A program made the translations under genes and the position numbers. A stretch of 64,000 nucleotides of DNA from Chelydra serpentina. Its lineage: Eukaryota > Chordata > Testudines > Chelydridae. Below are positions 11,251 to 24,698 of this stretch, in pieces (the stretch's first letter is position 1; the number at the start of each line of letters is the position of its first letter). The notes beneath the pieces were generated by a model. The model saw nothing but the letters and a program-made list of their open reading frames with translations. It had not been told where the DNA came from and made no database searches. The stretch covers positions 62,001 through 126,000 of the forward strand of contig JBAIAC010000128.1 of NCBI GenBank assembly GCA_037349315.1, given 5' to 3'.

Positions 11251-11280
11251 GTGCCCCCTTCATATCTCAGAGGAGCTGTT

Positions 11281-11447
11281 GGGGGGAGGGAGAGCTCAGT
11301 GGTTTGAGCATTGGCCTGTTGAACCCAGGGTTGTGAGTTCAATCCTTGAGGGGGCCATTTAGGGATCTGGGGCAAAAATTGGGGATTGGTCCCGCTTTGA
11401 GTAGGGGGTTGGACGAGATGACCTTCCAACCCTGATATTCTATGATT
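11281..11447 (+). mobile_element. Cry I-type tRNA-derived SINE
   Basis: The tRNA-like head has an A-box (AGCTCAGTGG) and a B-box (GAGTTCAATCC). A 3' body follows that ends in the CR1 tail TTCCAACCCTGATATTC plus TATGATT. It lacks a short segment in the tail relative to 21391. Confidence 0.85.
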
Positions 11448-11757
11448 AGGCTCCAGCACTGGGAGTCTGGTCAGTTTTCTTAGGCCCATGTTGGTGGGTT
11501 ATTTCCTGTTTCACAAATCAGAGCATTTCTACCTCGGAACCTCATGGGTCTGGTCCTAGAATCTAGGCCGCTTATTAAACATCTCCCAGCAGGTTTGCCG
11601 CATCCTGTCCCCCTCCCTTTCTCCACCCTGTGCATTTCTTGCCCCGCGCCAACCTCCAAACCAGACTGTGCAAACCTTCCCATCTCCGGTGTATTTGCTG
11701 TCCCTCTTCCTTCCGCAGAACCCAGCCCCCCCCCCCCTTCCCCCCGATGATACCTAC

Positions 11758-11781
11758 CTGAGCTGGTTCCTCTGCAGCCAT
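11758..11781 (-). pseudogene. First coding exon of minus-strand KRAB copy
   Basis: The ATG at 11781 opens the eight codons MAAEEPAQ, followed directly by the splice donor GTAGG. The plus-strand copy at 18182-18205 has the same exon with one residue changed. The exon is in phase 0 with the KRAB-A exon at 10444. An SINE and a solo LTR occupy the intron between them. Confidence 0.75.
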
Positions 11782-11799
11782 TTCCCTTCCGTGTCCCAT

Positions 11800-13090
11800 G
11801 GGAGGACGGGATGAACTGGAGCGAAACAGGGACGTCATTCTGCAGCCTGGGTGGGTGAGAAGGGTAATTGTGGGGGTTTCAGAACAGACTTTAGTTTATT
11901 TCACAGCATGATTCGCCCAGACCCTTTCCCTGGAGACAGACATTCTAGATTCTGTGATGCTGGGAAAATGCTTCATCTCTTTATTACAGTGTAGACCTGG
12001 CTCCTCCTGCCAGGCTAAGAGACTGCCAGACGCCAACAGTGTTCAAATCCCTTCCCCCCCCCCGGGGTACGACAAGTGTCTGAACACAAGGCTAGAAAAG
12101 AGCAGAACCAAAGGAGTCACTGTGGGGGATTCCTCGGACACTGACCCCACGGCAGCCACACCCCGGCAGGAGGAACATGGAGTCAGGAACTGGCTTTTCC
12201 TCTGTCTGATCCTTTTCTTGTTCACTGGAAAGTGATTCTGCCCAGGGATGCTGCAACACATGTGTCTGGTGGATTAGAGAGCTGGAAACTCTCTCCCCCT
12301 CATTTCTACCACTGCCCCTTTCAGTCTCCCCTTCCCTGTCCTCTCTCCCTGCCCCTCTCCGGCTGGGAAAGTCCCATTCCTGGGTTCTTTGCTCTCCCAT
12401 TGATGGATTTTCTCCTGGCAATTGCTAATGGAGGAGAAATGAGGAGGGGCTGTTTGTGCAGAGTCACTTGCTTGCCAGTCCCCAGCACTTTCCCTGAGGT
12501 CTTTCAGTTACCTGCAGTCTGTGGCTCAGAATTTAGTTAACAGGGCCCAGGGCTGCCCTATGGGGCTAGTACCAGCTGGAGAAAGTCATCACCTGGGCTG
12601 GGCAGAGAAGAAGCTTCAATTAAGGTCACTTCCGAGCACAGAACCCCGACCGGGTCACGATGGAGGCTGCAGCATCTGACCCAGGAAGCTGAACCCCAAT
12701 ATCCTGAGCAGAGAGGGACAGGGCGTTGGAGCAGCCTTCCCTCCTTGAGCTCTCTGGGGAGAGCAGCTAATGAGAGCCCCTCCTCACAGGGGGAATTGCT
12801 GATCTCATTTGCCCCACTGTCCATCTAGAGTCACTCGTCGTCTTTCCATGCAGTGACTCGGATAAACAATGGTCTCAGTGAAACCAGATTTCAGAAAGAA
12901 TGAGTCCAGAGTGCTGTGGAAGAAACCATTGTGTGGCAATGCTAACCCCCTTTCCCCCCTCCGCACCCCAGCTCGAGAACAAGGGCTGGGGGCACGAATT
13001 TTCCCAACGGAACCGGAACTTCCTGCAGTTTCAAAAGAGAAGAAAGCAAAATCTGCGATTTCACACGAAGAGTGTTTGGTAAGTAGATAG
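11800..13090 (-). repeat. Inverted copy of KRAB-ZNF 5' region
   Basis: On the minus strand, segments at 11.95-12.05, 12.55-12.83 and 12.83-13.07 kb match 17.94-18.05, 17.09-17.40 and 16.86-17.10 kb. They are in the same order and the opposite orientation. ORFs in this stretch are shadows with no domain. Confidence 0.75.
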
Positions 13091-13099
13091 AAAGTTATC

Positions 13100-13960
13100 A
13101 CAGTGACTGGAGGTGGCCGGGGAATGCCGGCGAGTGCTTGGAGCCAGGACATTGGCACACGTAGATCAGAGAGAAGGACCATGGTTAGTAGCACTCCCCA
13201 TAGCCCCAGCCAGGTCCCACCAGATAATCCCTGGGACTCGGCCCCCAGAATCCCTGGCCAGGAACCCCAGATACCCCTCAAAGCCCCACCGGCCCGGGAA
13301 TCCCCACCAGACCATCACTGCCAGGTTGGGAATCCCAAAGGGTTCCCCCCAAGAAGAGCCCCCCAGCAGCTAGGGACACCCCCCCCAACAGACCGCCCCC
13401 TGGGAACTCAGTCCCTCACTGCCTACCTGGGATTCTCCCACTGCCTTCCTAGGACCTCCGCCTGCCCTCCAGTAGGATCTGCCCTGCCATTTGCCTGGGA
13501 TCCCCTGATGCTTTACAGTGGGACCCCTCACGCTGCTTGCCCGGCATCCCCTGACCTAGCGCCAGAGATCCACCCCCCGCCCCGCTCTGTGCACTGGGCA
13601 TGGCAACGATCCCAGGAGCCAGCGGGGGAAGCCCAAACAGAGCCCTTGGAACAGCACCAGGCACCCTCTAGCACCCTGTCCCGGCACCCCAAGAGATGTG
13701 CACCCCGCTGTTCTGCAGCCACCAGGCCCCCAGCGATACCCACCTCCAGGCCCCATCGCCTCAGGGCTGGGCACATCAGAACCATCCCCCGAAACCCCAA
13801 ACCTCCAGAGCCACCAACCTGACTAGGGTGCCCCCTGCCCAGTCACCCACACACCTCCCCCCACCACAATGCCCCTTCAGCTCCAGCTGCAATCTCCCCA
13901 CACAGGCGACACCCCTTGCCCCCAGCAACAGTGTTACCCCCCAGTGTGTGATAAGTGGGT
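13100..13960 (-). other. C-rich degenerate repeat tract
   Basis: The tract contains many CCCC runs and weakly repeated words (AATCCCTGG, CCCAGAATCC). On the minus strand 13.2-13.26 kb resembles 16.04-16.10 kb, so this may be the decayed counterpart of the G-rich minisatellite at 16.06-16.85 kb. The long ORFs here are compositional. Confidence 0.5.
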
Positions 13961-14539
13961 TACCAGTTATCACCGCCCCCTGCTGGCCTGACACAGGCAG
14001 AGGGAGCCCTGGGGGACGCTTCTTTAAACAGGAGAATGGAAAGGCCTGGAGGCCCAAAACAGGTAAGAAATGTCCATGGCCTGTCACTAGCAAATAACGG
14101 CCACCATGGATCCACCCCAGAGGTGGCTGCATCTTAGCACTGCGGGAAGCAACCCCTCATGGAGGCCATTTGTCATGGGGTTTGCGATACTTCTGGACCC
14201 ACGCTGCCCTCAGAATGACCTCCTCATCCTGTGCCAGACGGAGAAAAGAAAAAGGTCCAGCCAACTCTCCTGTTACCAGGTGTGGGCCATTTATCCCCAA
14301 ACAGGGGGTGGCCTCTGGGTTTGATGTGTATTAAATAGGTGGCTGGTCTCTTTCATTGGCAAACAGTTTAACAGAGAGAAGGGGGCGGGGAAGAAATGAT
14401 TCTGAAAGGAGAGAGAGGAGAAAGATGATCACTGCAAAATTTAACCCCCTGCAACATCCAAGATGGAGAACGACTCAGAGCAACAGGTTCCCTCCAAGGA
14501 AGGAGAATTTGCTGGCATTTAGAAACATGGGGAACAGCC

Positions 14540-15020
14540 CCAAACACAAAAGGATTTGTAATTGACATTTGATAATGAGGTTGAAAGAAAGAAATCCTGA
14601 GATTTGAGATCAATGTTCAGAAATTAAAGAGAAAGGGTGGAAATCTGAGGGATTTTGGATCCATTTTTGCAAATTATAGACAGGAAAGTGGAAAATCAGA
14701 GGGATTTTATATCAGTGGTTGATAGGAGGTAAAATCTGAGTGTTTCACATCAATATTTGATACATGAAGAGAGAGGAAATGGGCAACATTTTATATCCAT
14801 ATTTATATTTAAGAATCTGAGAAAAGGTGTAAATCTGATTGTTTTAGTATTTTATAAGGAGAGCGACAGGGGAAAATCTCAGGGCATATTCACTTAGAAA
14901 TAGACAAGTAGAGAGAAGTGGGGCAAGTATTTAGGGTATTTTATATCAATCTTTGAGATTTGCAGAGAATGTGTCACAAATTACATATCTGATCACAGGA
15001 GAGAAACACCAAGATCTGGG
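14540..15020 (+). repeat. AT-rich diverged tandem repeat
   Basis: A module of about 50-70 bases recurs with much drift. It carries AAATCTGAG or AAAATC, then GGATTTTATATCA, then TTTGA and a GAGAGAAA tract (near 14600, 14650, 14700, 14740, 14800, 14870 and 14930). It sits between the two inverted KRAB-ZNF copies. Upstream at 13.96-14.54 kb I see nothing. Confidence 0.55.
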
Positions 15021-15099
15021 GGGATTTCCTGTTGCTATTAAATAACTAGAGGGAAAGGGGGGGGCTGTGACTGGATTTTACGGGACTGTCCAACACATG

Positions 15100-15950
15100 A
15101 ACACAAAGTGCCCCCCCCCCAGTCACAGGGCAGCGGGGAGCCCTTTGGGGAGCTGCTCTCAGAGGGGGGGGCGGGAGGGACCCTGGCCCAGGGGAAGGGG
15201 GCAGCAGTGGGGGATGGGCTGGTGGGGCAGTTTGGGGGCAGCAGGTGGGCTGGGGACACCGGGGCCGGGCAGTGCCCATGGGGGGCACGTGCTCCCCCGT
15301 CCCCGCCCGGGCAGAGACCGGGCACCTCGGCCCAGCCCCAGCCCGGGGCAGCAACTTCCCCCGCCCGGACAAAGGCGGGAAACCCCCCCCCCGGGGAGAC
15401 GGGAAATGGACACTGGGGGGTCGGGGAACCGGGGGGGGCGGGAGCTGATCCCCCCGCCGGCCCCAGTCTCCCCGGTTCCCGGGGGGGCGGAGAGTCACTT
15501 TCCCGCCCCCCCCCCGGGTCTGTCACTCCCCGGCCGGGCACGGAGGGGTTAATGACGGGCCCCGCCCAGACCCCGGGCTCCCGGCTCACGATGGAGCCAG
15601 CAGCGGAAGTGACGTTGGGCGGGGGGGTGGGGCGAGCTGCTGAAACCCTCTCTTGCCTGGGCTGGAGAGCGCAGAAGCGGCCCCGAGGCAGGCTGGGAGA
15701 TGTAGTTCCTGACTCTCCCGGGACCGGAAGTGACGTCAAGCAGGGGGCGGACGAGCCTGGCTCCGAACGCGCGCGGGGCGCTGCGGCTCTGCCTGGCTCG
15801 TGCGCGGCCGTTGGAGCGGTTTGTATTTCCCGCCGCTGGGCATGCGCAGATCGGGGGGGGGGGGGGGGGTCGCGCATGCGCATGCGCAGATGCAGAGCTC
15901 CTCCTGCTACTGCTGCTCTCTGGGGAGCCACGAGCCGCACCTAGAGTGTC
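15100..15950. promoter_or_regulatory. CpG-island promoter, likely KRAB-ZNF
   Basis: This is a dense CpG tract with no TATA box. It holds two ETS/CRE composites: CGGAAGTGACGTT at 15603-15616 and CCGGAAGTGACGTCA at 15724-15738. It also holds NRF1-type TGCGCATGCGC sites at 15841-15850 and 15872-15890, and GC boxes. Such composites mark TATA-less, often bidirectional housekeeping and KRAB-ZNF promoters. The plus-strand KRAB gene lies downstream. ORFs through this region are compositional. Confidence 0.65.
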
Positions 15951-16059
15951 CCCCCCCCAACCAGGTCTCTGCCCCTCCCCCCCGCGCCCCATTGTCTCCC
16001 CCTCCCCCCATGGGCGGTTCTCACTGGGGGGGTGGGGCTCGGGGGGGCTCTGGGGTCAC

Positions 16060-16850
16060 TGGCCAGGGACTCTGGGGACTCGGTCCCAGGGAATCTCTGG
16101 GGGGCCCCTGGCTGGGGGCTGGGCTCTGGGGGGGTCTGGGGGCCCCTGGCTCGGGGGCTGGGCTCTGGGGGGGGTCTGGGGCCCCTGGCTGGGGGTCTGG
16201 GGCCCCTGGCTCGGGGTCTGGGCTCTGGGGGGGTCTGGGGCCCCTGGCTGGGGGTCTGGGCTCTGGGGGGGGGTCTGGGGCCCCTGGCTCGGGGGCTGGG
16301 GCCCCTGGCTCGGGGTCTTGGCTCTGGGGGGGTCTGGGGCCCCTGGCTCGGGGGCTGGGGAGGGTCTGGGGCCCCTGGCTCGGGGTCTGGGCTCTGGGGG
16401 GCTCTGGGGCCCCTGGCTGGGGGTCTGGGCTCTGGGGTCCCTGGCTGGGGGTCTGGGCTCTGGGGGGGGTCTGGGGTCCCTGGCTGGGGGTCTGGGCTCT
16501 GGGGGGGGTCTGGGGCCCCTGGCTGGGAGTCTGGGGGGGGTCTGGGGCCCCTGGCTCGGGGTCTGGGCTCTGGGGGGGTCTGGGGCCCGTGGCTGGGGCT
16601 CTGGGGCCCCTGGCTGGGGCTCTGGGCTCTGGGGGGGGTCTGGGGCCCCTGGCTGGGGGTCTGGGCTCTGGGGGGGGTCTGGGGCCCCTGGCTCGGGGTC
16701 TGGGGAGGGTCTGGGGCCCCTGGCTCGGGGTCTGGGCTCTGGGGGGGTCTGGGGCCCCTGGCTGGGGGCTGGGCTCTGGGGGGGTTTGGGGGCCCCTGGC
16801 TGGGGGTATGGGCTCTGGGGGGGTCTGGGGCCCCTGGCTGGGGGGCTGGG
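16060..16850 (+). repeat. G-rich minisatellite
   Basis: About 20 imperfect copies of a unit near 37-55 bp are built from CTCTGGGGGGGTCTGGGG, CCCCTGGCT and a GGGGTCTGGG segment. G-runs of 4 to 9 recur several times per unit. It lies immediately downstream of the CpG-island promoter. The overlapping long ORFs in several frames come from the repeat. Confidence 0.9.
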
Positions 16851-16854
16851 AATG

Positions 16855-18115
16855 TGACATCACCGATTCTGCTTTTCTCCCCTCTGGAAAACTACGGAAA
16901 CGTCCGGTTCCATTGGGAAAATTCATCCCCCGAGTCCTTGTCTCAGATCTGGGGGTGCGGGAGGGGGGAAGGGGGTTCGCTCTGCCCCACAACCGTCTCT
17001 CCCACAGCGCTCTGGACTCGTTCTTCCTGAAACCTGGTGTCACGGACACCACTGTTAATCCAGAGTCACTGCCTGGACAGACGAGGAGTGACTCCAGATG
17101 GACAGTGGGGCAAATGAGATCAGCAATTCCCCCTGTGAGGAGGGGCTCTCATTAGCTGCTCCCCCCAGAGAGCTCAAGGAGGGAAGGCTGCTCCAACGCC
17201 CTGTCCCTCTCTGCTCAGGATATTGGGGTTCAGCTTCCTGGGTCAGACGCTGCAGCCTCCATCGTGATCTGGGCGACCAGGCTTAGCAGCTGCTGCTCCC
17301 CCAGCGGGGTCTGTGCTGGGAAGTGACCTTAATTAAACCTTCTTCTCTGCCCGGCCCAGGTGATGACTTTCTCCAGCTGGCACCAGCCCCCTCGGGCAGC
17401 CCTGAGCCCTGTTAATACTAAATTCTGAGCCAGAGATTCCAGGTAACTGGAAGAAATGAGGGGAGAATGCTGGGGTCTGGCCTTAAAATGACTCTACACA
17501 AACAGACCCTCCCCCCTCATTTCTCGTCCCATTAGCAATTGCAGGAGCAAATCCAGCCTTGGGGGAGCAAACAACCCAGGAATGGGACTTTCCTACCAGA
17601 CGGGCAGGGAGAGGGGACAGGGAAAAGGAGAAAGAGAGACTGAAAGGAGCCATGGGAGAGAAGAGTTTTGAGAGAGATTTCCAGATCTCTAATCTGCCCA
17701 GACAGATGATTTTACCTAGGGTGCAGTAATACATTTTCCTGTGGAAAAGATGAGGCTCAAACAGAGGAAAACCCAGTTCCTGACTCCATATCCCTCCTAC
17801 TGGGGTGTGGCTGCTGTGGGGTCAGTGTCCAAGGGAGTCACCCACAGTAAATACTTTGGCTCTGCTTTTTTCTAGCATTGTGTTCAGATGCTTTGTTACA
17901 GAATGGGGGGAGGGAGAAAAGAGGTTAAAAATGTCTCTGTGGGTTTAGCCTGGCAGGAGGGGCCAGGTCTCCACTGTAATAAAGAGATCGAGCATTTTCT
18001 CAGCATGGCAGACTCTAGGGTGTCTGTCTGCAGGGAAAAAGCCTGGGGCAATCGTGCTGTGAAATTAATTAAAGCCTGTTCTGAAACCTCCACACCTGCC
18101 CTTCTCACCCTGCCA
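16855..18115 (+). repeat. Plus copy of inverted 5' region
   Basis: This is the counterpart of 11.95-13.07 kb. It starts at TGACATCACCGATTCTG and runs through to the sequence just before the first coding exon. A related piece recurs at 39.72-39.92 kb (around GGCAGGAGGGGCCAGGTC). No exon with a clear frame is seen; part may be a 5' UTR or intron. Confidence 0.7.
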
Positions 18116-18181
18116 GGCTGCAGAATAATGTCCGTGTTTTGCTCCAGTTCATCCTGTCCTCCCATGGGACAGGGGAGAGAC

Positions 18182-18205
18182 ATGGCTGCAGAGGAGCCAG
18201 TCCAG
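18182..18205 (+). pseudogene. First coding exon, KRAB-ZNF pseudogene
   Basis: The ATG opens MAAEEPVQ and is followed by the donor GTAGGG. Phase 0 joins it to KRAB-A at 20792. The matching minus-strand exon is at 11758-11781. The exon is intact; the gene is broken downstream. Confidence 0.75.
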
Positions 18206-18309
18206 GTAGGGATTATCGGGGGTTGCTGGTGGGTTCCTGCGGGAGGAAGAGGGACAGCAAATACACCGGAGATGGGAACGTTTGCACTGTCTGGTTTGGA
18301 GGTTGCAGC

Positions 18310-18355
18310 TAGGATGACCAGACAGCAAGTGTGAAAAATTTGAGAGGGAAGTGGC
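18310..18355 (-). mobile_element. Truncated TA-flanked MITE
   Basis: One terminal repeat (AGGATGACCAGACAGCAAG) and about 30 more bases match the complete MITE at 18391. The other end is missing. Confidence 0.6.
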
Positions 18356-18390
18356 ACAAGGATGCAAATAGTGCACACACACACGCACAC

Positions 18391-18513
18391 TAGGGTGACC
18401 AGACAACAAATGTGAAAAATTTGGACGGGGGTGGGGGGTAATAGGAGCCTATATAAGAAAAAGACCCCAAAATCAGGACTGTCCCTATAAAATCGGGACA
18501 TCTGGTCACCCTA
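18391..18513 (-). mobile_element. MITE, TA-flanked, about 123 bp
   Basis: Terminal inverted repeats GGGTGACCAGA / TCTGGTCACCC are bounded by TA on each side, which fits a Tc1/mariner-type TA target. Full copies also lie at 36903-37025 and 56168-56286. Confidence 0.8.
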
Positions 18514-21130
<2,617 letters not shown>

Positions 21131-21390
21131 TAAGGCAAAACTTGGATCTATGTCCCATGTAGGGAACAGACGCGTCCGGCACCTGGCCGGCACTGAAACC
21201 CTGACTCCACACAGACCGGCTCAGACTAGCAACATGACAACTCCCTTTTCCTCACCCCGCGGATTCCTTCGGAGTCATTCCCTTCACTGAGCCCTCGCTG
21301 AATCCCGGAGACAACTAGCGCATATGCCACCAGACTGCTTGCAATCTCTGTGACAAGTACACACCCTTGTGCACCTTCACCGATCCAAAG

Positions 21391-21566
21391 GGGGGAGGGA
21401 TAGCTCAGTGGTTTGAGCATTGGCCTGCTAAACCCAGGGTTGTGAGTTCAATCCTTGAGGGGGCCATTTGGGGATCTGGGGCAAAAATTGGGGATTGGTC
21501 CTGCTTTGAGCAGGGGGTTGGACTAGATGACCTCCTAAGGTCCCTTCCAACCCTGATATTCTATGA
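21391..21566 (+). mobile_element. Cry I-type tRNA-derived SINE
   Basis: This is a full copy: GGGGGAGGGATAGCTCAGTG head, B-box GAGTTCAATCC, core, and CR1-type tail ending CCTGATATTCTATGA. It lies in the intron of the KRAB pseudogene. Confidence 0.9.
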
Positions 21567-21569
21567 ACC

Positions 21570-23190
21570 TACAACACTCAGCACGGAAATGAGGGATACT
21601 TGGTCCCCCAAGTTCCACACGCACCTCTCTTCATATCCCAGTCACAGCATGCATGTGGATTTTAGGGCACTTTAAAATATTAATGTTTTGTGACCCAACA
21701 CTTTGGAATCCAATGGCAAAACTTCCAAGAAGAACATCTGCAGAATGGAAGCAAAATGCACAACACACATTGTCTGAGAGGTCGGGCTCAATCTCAAATT
21801 CAAGGGTATTGTTCTGGTTCAATGGCCACAGCATATCCCCTTGGGACAACTTTTTACAGTGACAGCAGATTCAGGAAACCCTCTAGCAGTTCAAAGGGAT
21901 TTAGTCTCGCAGCACGTCTGCATTTCCATGTCATTGACTCACCAGTTTGGCTTGTGCTCTTCTGAAATTCCAAATTCTGCCGTTATTGACTTTTTCAGTC
22001 CTGGTTTCCTGCAGAAGCTGAACCCCAATATCCTGAGCACAGAGGGACAGAGTGGGAACTCTTGGAGGGTCTAGTGCACTCAAGGGGCACCTCCCAAGGA
22101 CTGGTTAAAAGCCAGGGCATTGCACAGATCCTATGGATCCATGACTGTGTCCGTGTGCCTTATGGGGAAAAGATATAAAACAAGAAAAGCATCTAAATGC
22201 GTATTTACCATCAGTCCCCTCATCAGTCCGCTTGGGAAACCCTGATCGTTTCCAAAGTGTATTAAAACCTTCCTTTAAAGCTTACCTCTTGGTTATCAGG
22301 TCATGACAGTTTGTAGCCCCAAAAGACCCCTCTCAGTCAGCTCAAACTCAGGTGTTTCTCCCCAAGAAGTCTGTCTGTCTTCAGTCTCCCAAAAGAGGTA
22401 AAATCAGTCACTGCCCCTTTCTGCATGGGACAAAGCTTCAAAAGCTGGAGATCTGCATAACCAGCCTTGAGATCTGGCATTCGTTACCCCTTAGTGATAC
22501 CAGATTGCACAGGAAACCCATCCCTCAGCCCTGCCCGGTATCATCTGGCCCATTTCAGCATCATAGTCTGTGAAGTATTCATGCTCTCAAGGGCTGGCTC
22601 AAAGATACCGATAACAGTCAGAACTAGGGCCAGTGTTTGCTGGCAATGAAAACAGAGTAATTGACAAACAGGAGCAATATATAATCCTTTACAGCCTGAA
22701 AGTGCATTGGGGGGAGGGGACAGGAGCCAGCCGTGTGGGGGAGGTGGGGCCCAGACACTGGGCATTGAGAGCCTAGAGCCGGCTGTGTGCTGGGGAGATG
22801 GGACATGAACCCGCTGTGCGCAGGGGAGATGAGCAGGGGAGAGGGGCTGTGGACGCAGCCGAGAGCAGCTGCGAGCGCCGTCTGCTCTGCAGCATGATGT
22901 GGGAGCCTGGCGTCCCCCTTTCAAGGTTCCTCTGGGCAGGGTTCCATGAGGAGGGAAGAAATTAGCAGCAAGTCTCAACCGCAGCCAGTCCCCAGCCTCT
23001 GCCCTGTGCCCTGGGGAGGAGTCAGGTGTCCCCAGGCAGAAATCTCGGGGCGGCGTGACCCTGTGTGCCCTGCCCACACATCACCTCTGCCCCGCACCCT
23101 GGGGATGAGTCGGGTGTCTCTGGGCAGAAATCTGGGGGGTTGTGACCCTACATGCCCCACCCACCCTCTGTTCAGCAATTCCGGATATGA
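21570..23190. other. Intron-like, no gene
   Basis: 21.6-22.9 kb shows no recognisable element. 22.95-23.18 kb has two copies of an 85-90 bp repeat (TGCCCTGGGGA..GTCAGGTGTC and GCACCCTGGGGATGAGTC), directly before the solo LTR. Confidence 0.45.
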
Positions 23191-23194
23191 AGGG

Positions 23195-23693
23195 TGTGAC
23201 GGAGTAGAGAGTGAGGTGGATTCAACCTGGGAGGTTTGTGGGGGAGGTTCCCTGGGACCTGCGGCATTGCATTAGGAAAGGGAGACTTTACCTGGGGCTG
23301 TAACATGAGCCAGGACGGGGGTTGGGAGGTGAAACCTTTGGCTGGGAGAATGGACAAAAGGCGAGAGGAGGAGCCCCGGGGGGAGGGGAAGAGCCTCCTG
23401 GAGCTTTTGTCTGTGTGTTTTCAGTTTGGAGCTGGCTTGGGAAGAGGAGGGGAGGGGGGCAGACAGGGTCTGGCCTCCCTGCCCCATTTGGAGCTGTGGG
23501 GCGAAATGCAGGGAGCCCCCAGGCCCTGCCCCCCGGATGGACCCGACTGAGGGGTCCTGGATGTACTGACAAGCTCTGGTTGGACTGTGTTCCTGGCATC
23601 TCTAATAAACCTTCTGTTCTACTGGCTGGCTGAGACTCCCAGTCAATCCGGGGAAGGGGGGTGCAGGGCCGGACTCCCCTATACTCCGTGACA
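23195..23693 (+). mobile_element. Solo LTR with 5-bp target duplication
   Basis: The LTR is 499 bp, from TGTGACGGAG to CTCCGTGACA, flanked by AAGGG on both sides (23190-23194 and 23694-23698). AATAAA lies about 90 bp from the 3' end. It is closely related to the LTRs of the element at 56.5 kb, especially in the last 250 bp. Confidence 0.9.
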
Positions 23694-23859
23694 AAGGGTG
23701 ATTCCAGAAATGAAGAGTAATTCCAGTAAAAAATGCAGTAAAAGCGGCAATTTCCAGAAAACACTGGCCCTAGTCATAACATTAAATACAATAGTTTCAA
23801 GAGATATGCCTGTGTTCATCAGATCTGTCACTCTGCCTTCACATAGTTCACTCTGCTGG

Positions 23860-24030
23860 TGGGTTCTACCTCTTCCCCCATTCTGTGTCTGTCTTGTCTA
23901 TTTAGATTGTAAATTCTTCAGGGCATGGGCCATCTACTATTCTGGGTTTGTACCTTGCCTAGCACAATGGGGACCCACTTCTTACTTGGTCCTTAGGCAC
24001 AAAGGTAATGAATATGATTTATAATAATAA
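23860..24030 (+). mobile_element. Ancient L2/MIR-like tail (tentative)
   Basis: The order TTTAGATTGTAAATTCTTC, GGGCATGGGC, CCTAGCACAATGGGG and TAATAATAA resembles the 3' tail shared by old L2-type LINEs and CORE-SINEs in amniotes. I cannot place the subfamily. Confidence 0.4.
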
Positions 24031-24176
24031 CAACTCTCCTGCCACTTTAAGTCAAGGAAGATGGCCTTGGGATATTACTACTTAAAAACGAGCAGGGGTT
24101 AAAACCATGGAATATTCCTTGTGACAAGTATCCCACAAATTACACTGACCTCCCTTGTTTTCTTTGCCTTGAGCAG

Positions 24177-24290
24177 GGTTTCCAGTTTCCAAACCTGATG
24201 TGATCTCGCAGCTGGAATGAGGGGAAGAGCCGTGGGTCCCAGACCTCCAAGGCTCTGAGAAAGAAGTGCTCCCGAGAGCTGCCTGCACAG
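24177..24290 (+). pseudogene. KRAB-B exon with premature stop
   Basis: Acceptor GAGCAG and donor GTAGGG bound 114 nt in phase with KRAB-A. The frame reads GFPVSKPDVISQLE and then hits TGA at 24218-24220. After it the frame continues with the usual acidic stretch ([13 protein letters not shown]). In related genes the stop position is a sense codon, so a single substitution truncates the protein before the fingers. Confidence 0.8.
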
Positions 24291-24698
24291 GTAGGGAATT
24301 GGTTAAACTGACTCAAAAACTGTCCATGAATACAGGAAACATTTGGGATGCCCTACAAAGACCTTGTGAGCTCTCCAAGTTCAGGATTGTTCCCTGCAGA
24401 TGTGGGATCGTTAGGCAGATGTCACTCATGCTTCCCACCTATCCTGACTGACAACTGACAGCAGGTCCTGCCCCAATCTCACTGTCCCCTGAGATTTCTG
24501 GTGAGATTCGGACCCAGAACTGATCCCCAGAGGAGAGAAAGGAAGGGAAGTTTTAGGGAAAATCAGCTCCTGATAGGTTTGCTCTCTCCCGCACATATTT
24601 TGGTTTGTTCATCCCTTTTTCCATTCCTCTCTCTGAGATTTCCTTTCTCTCCGGCACAGGGAGTGACCTATGTCTGGATTCTCTCTGTCTCCCATCAG

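Noticed and set aside
11281..11350. SINE heads as real tRNA genes
   Set aside because: The tRNA-like part lacks a paired acceptor stem and is followed by the SINE body and CR1 tail; five such copies occur.
15038..15940. A 300-codon minus-strand ORF as a possible first exon of a divergent gene
   Set aside because: It overlaps an equally open plus-strand frame, and CpG-island composition lacks stops; no start context, donor site or homology is seen.
15730..17155. ORFs of 300-451 codons over the CpG island and G-rich minisatellite
   Set aside because: Gly/Trp/Leu-rich and Pro/Arg-rich mirror frames on opposite strands reflect the repeat. No signal peptide, collagen pattern or other domain is present.
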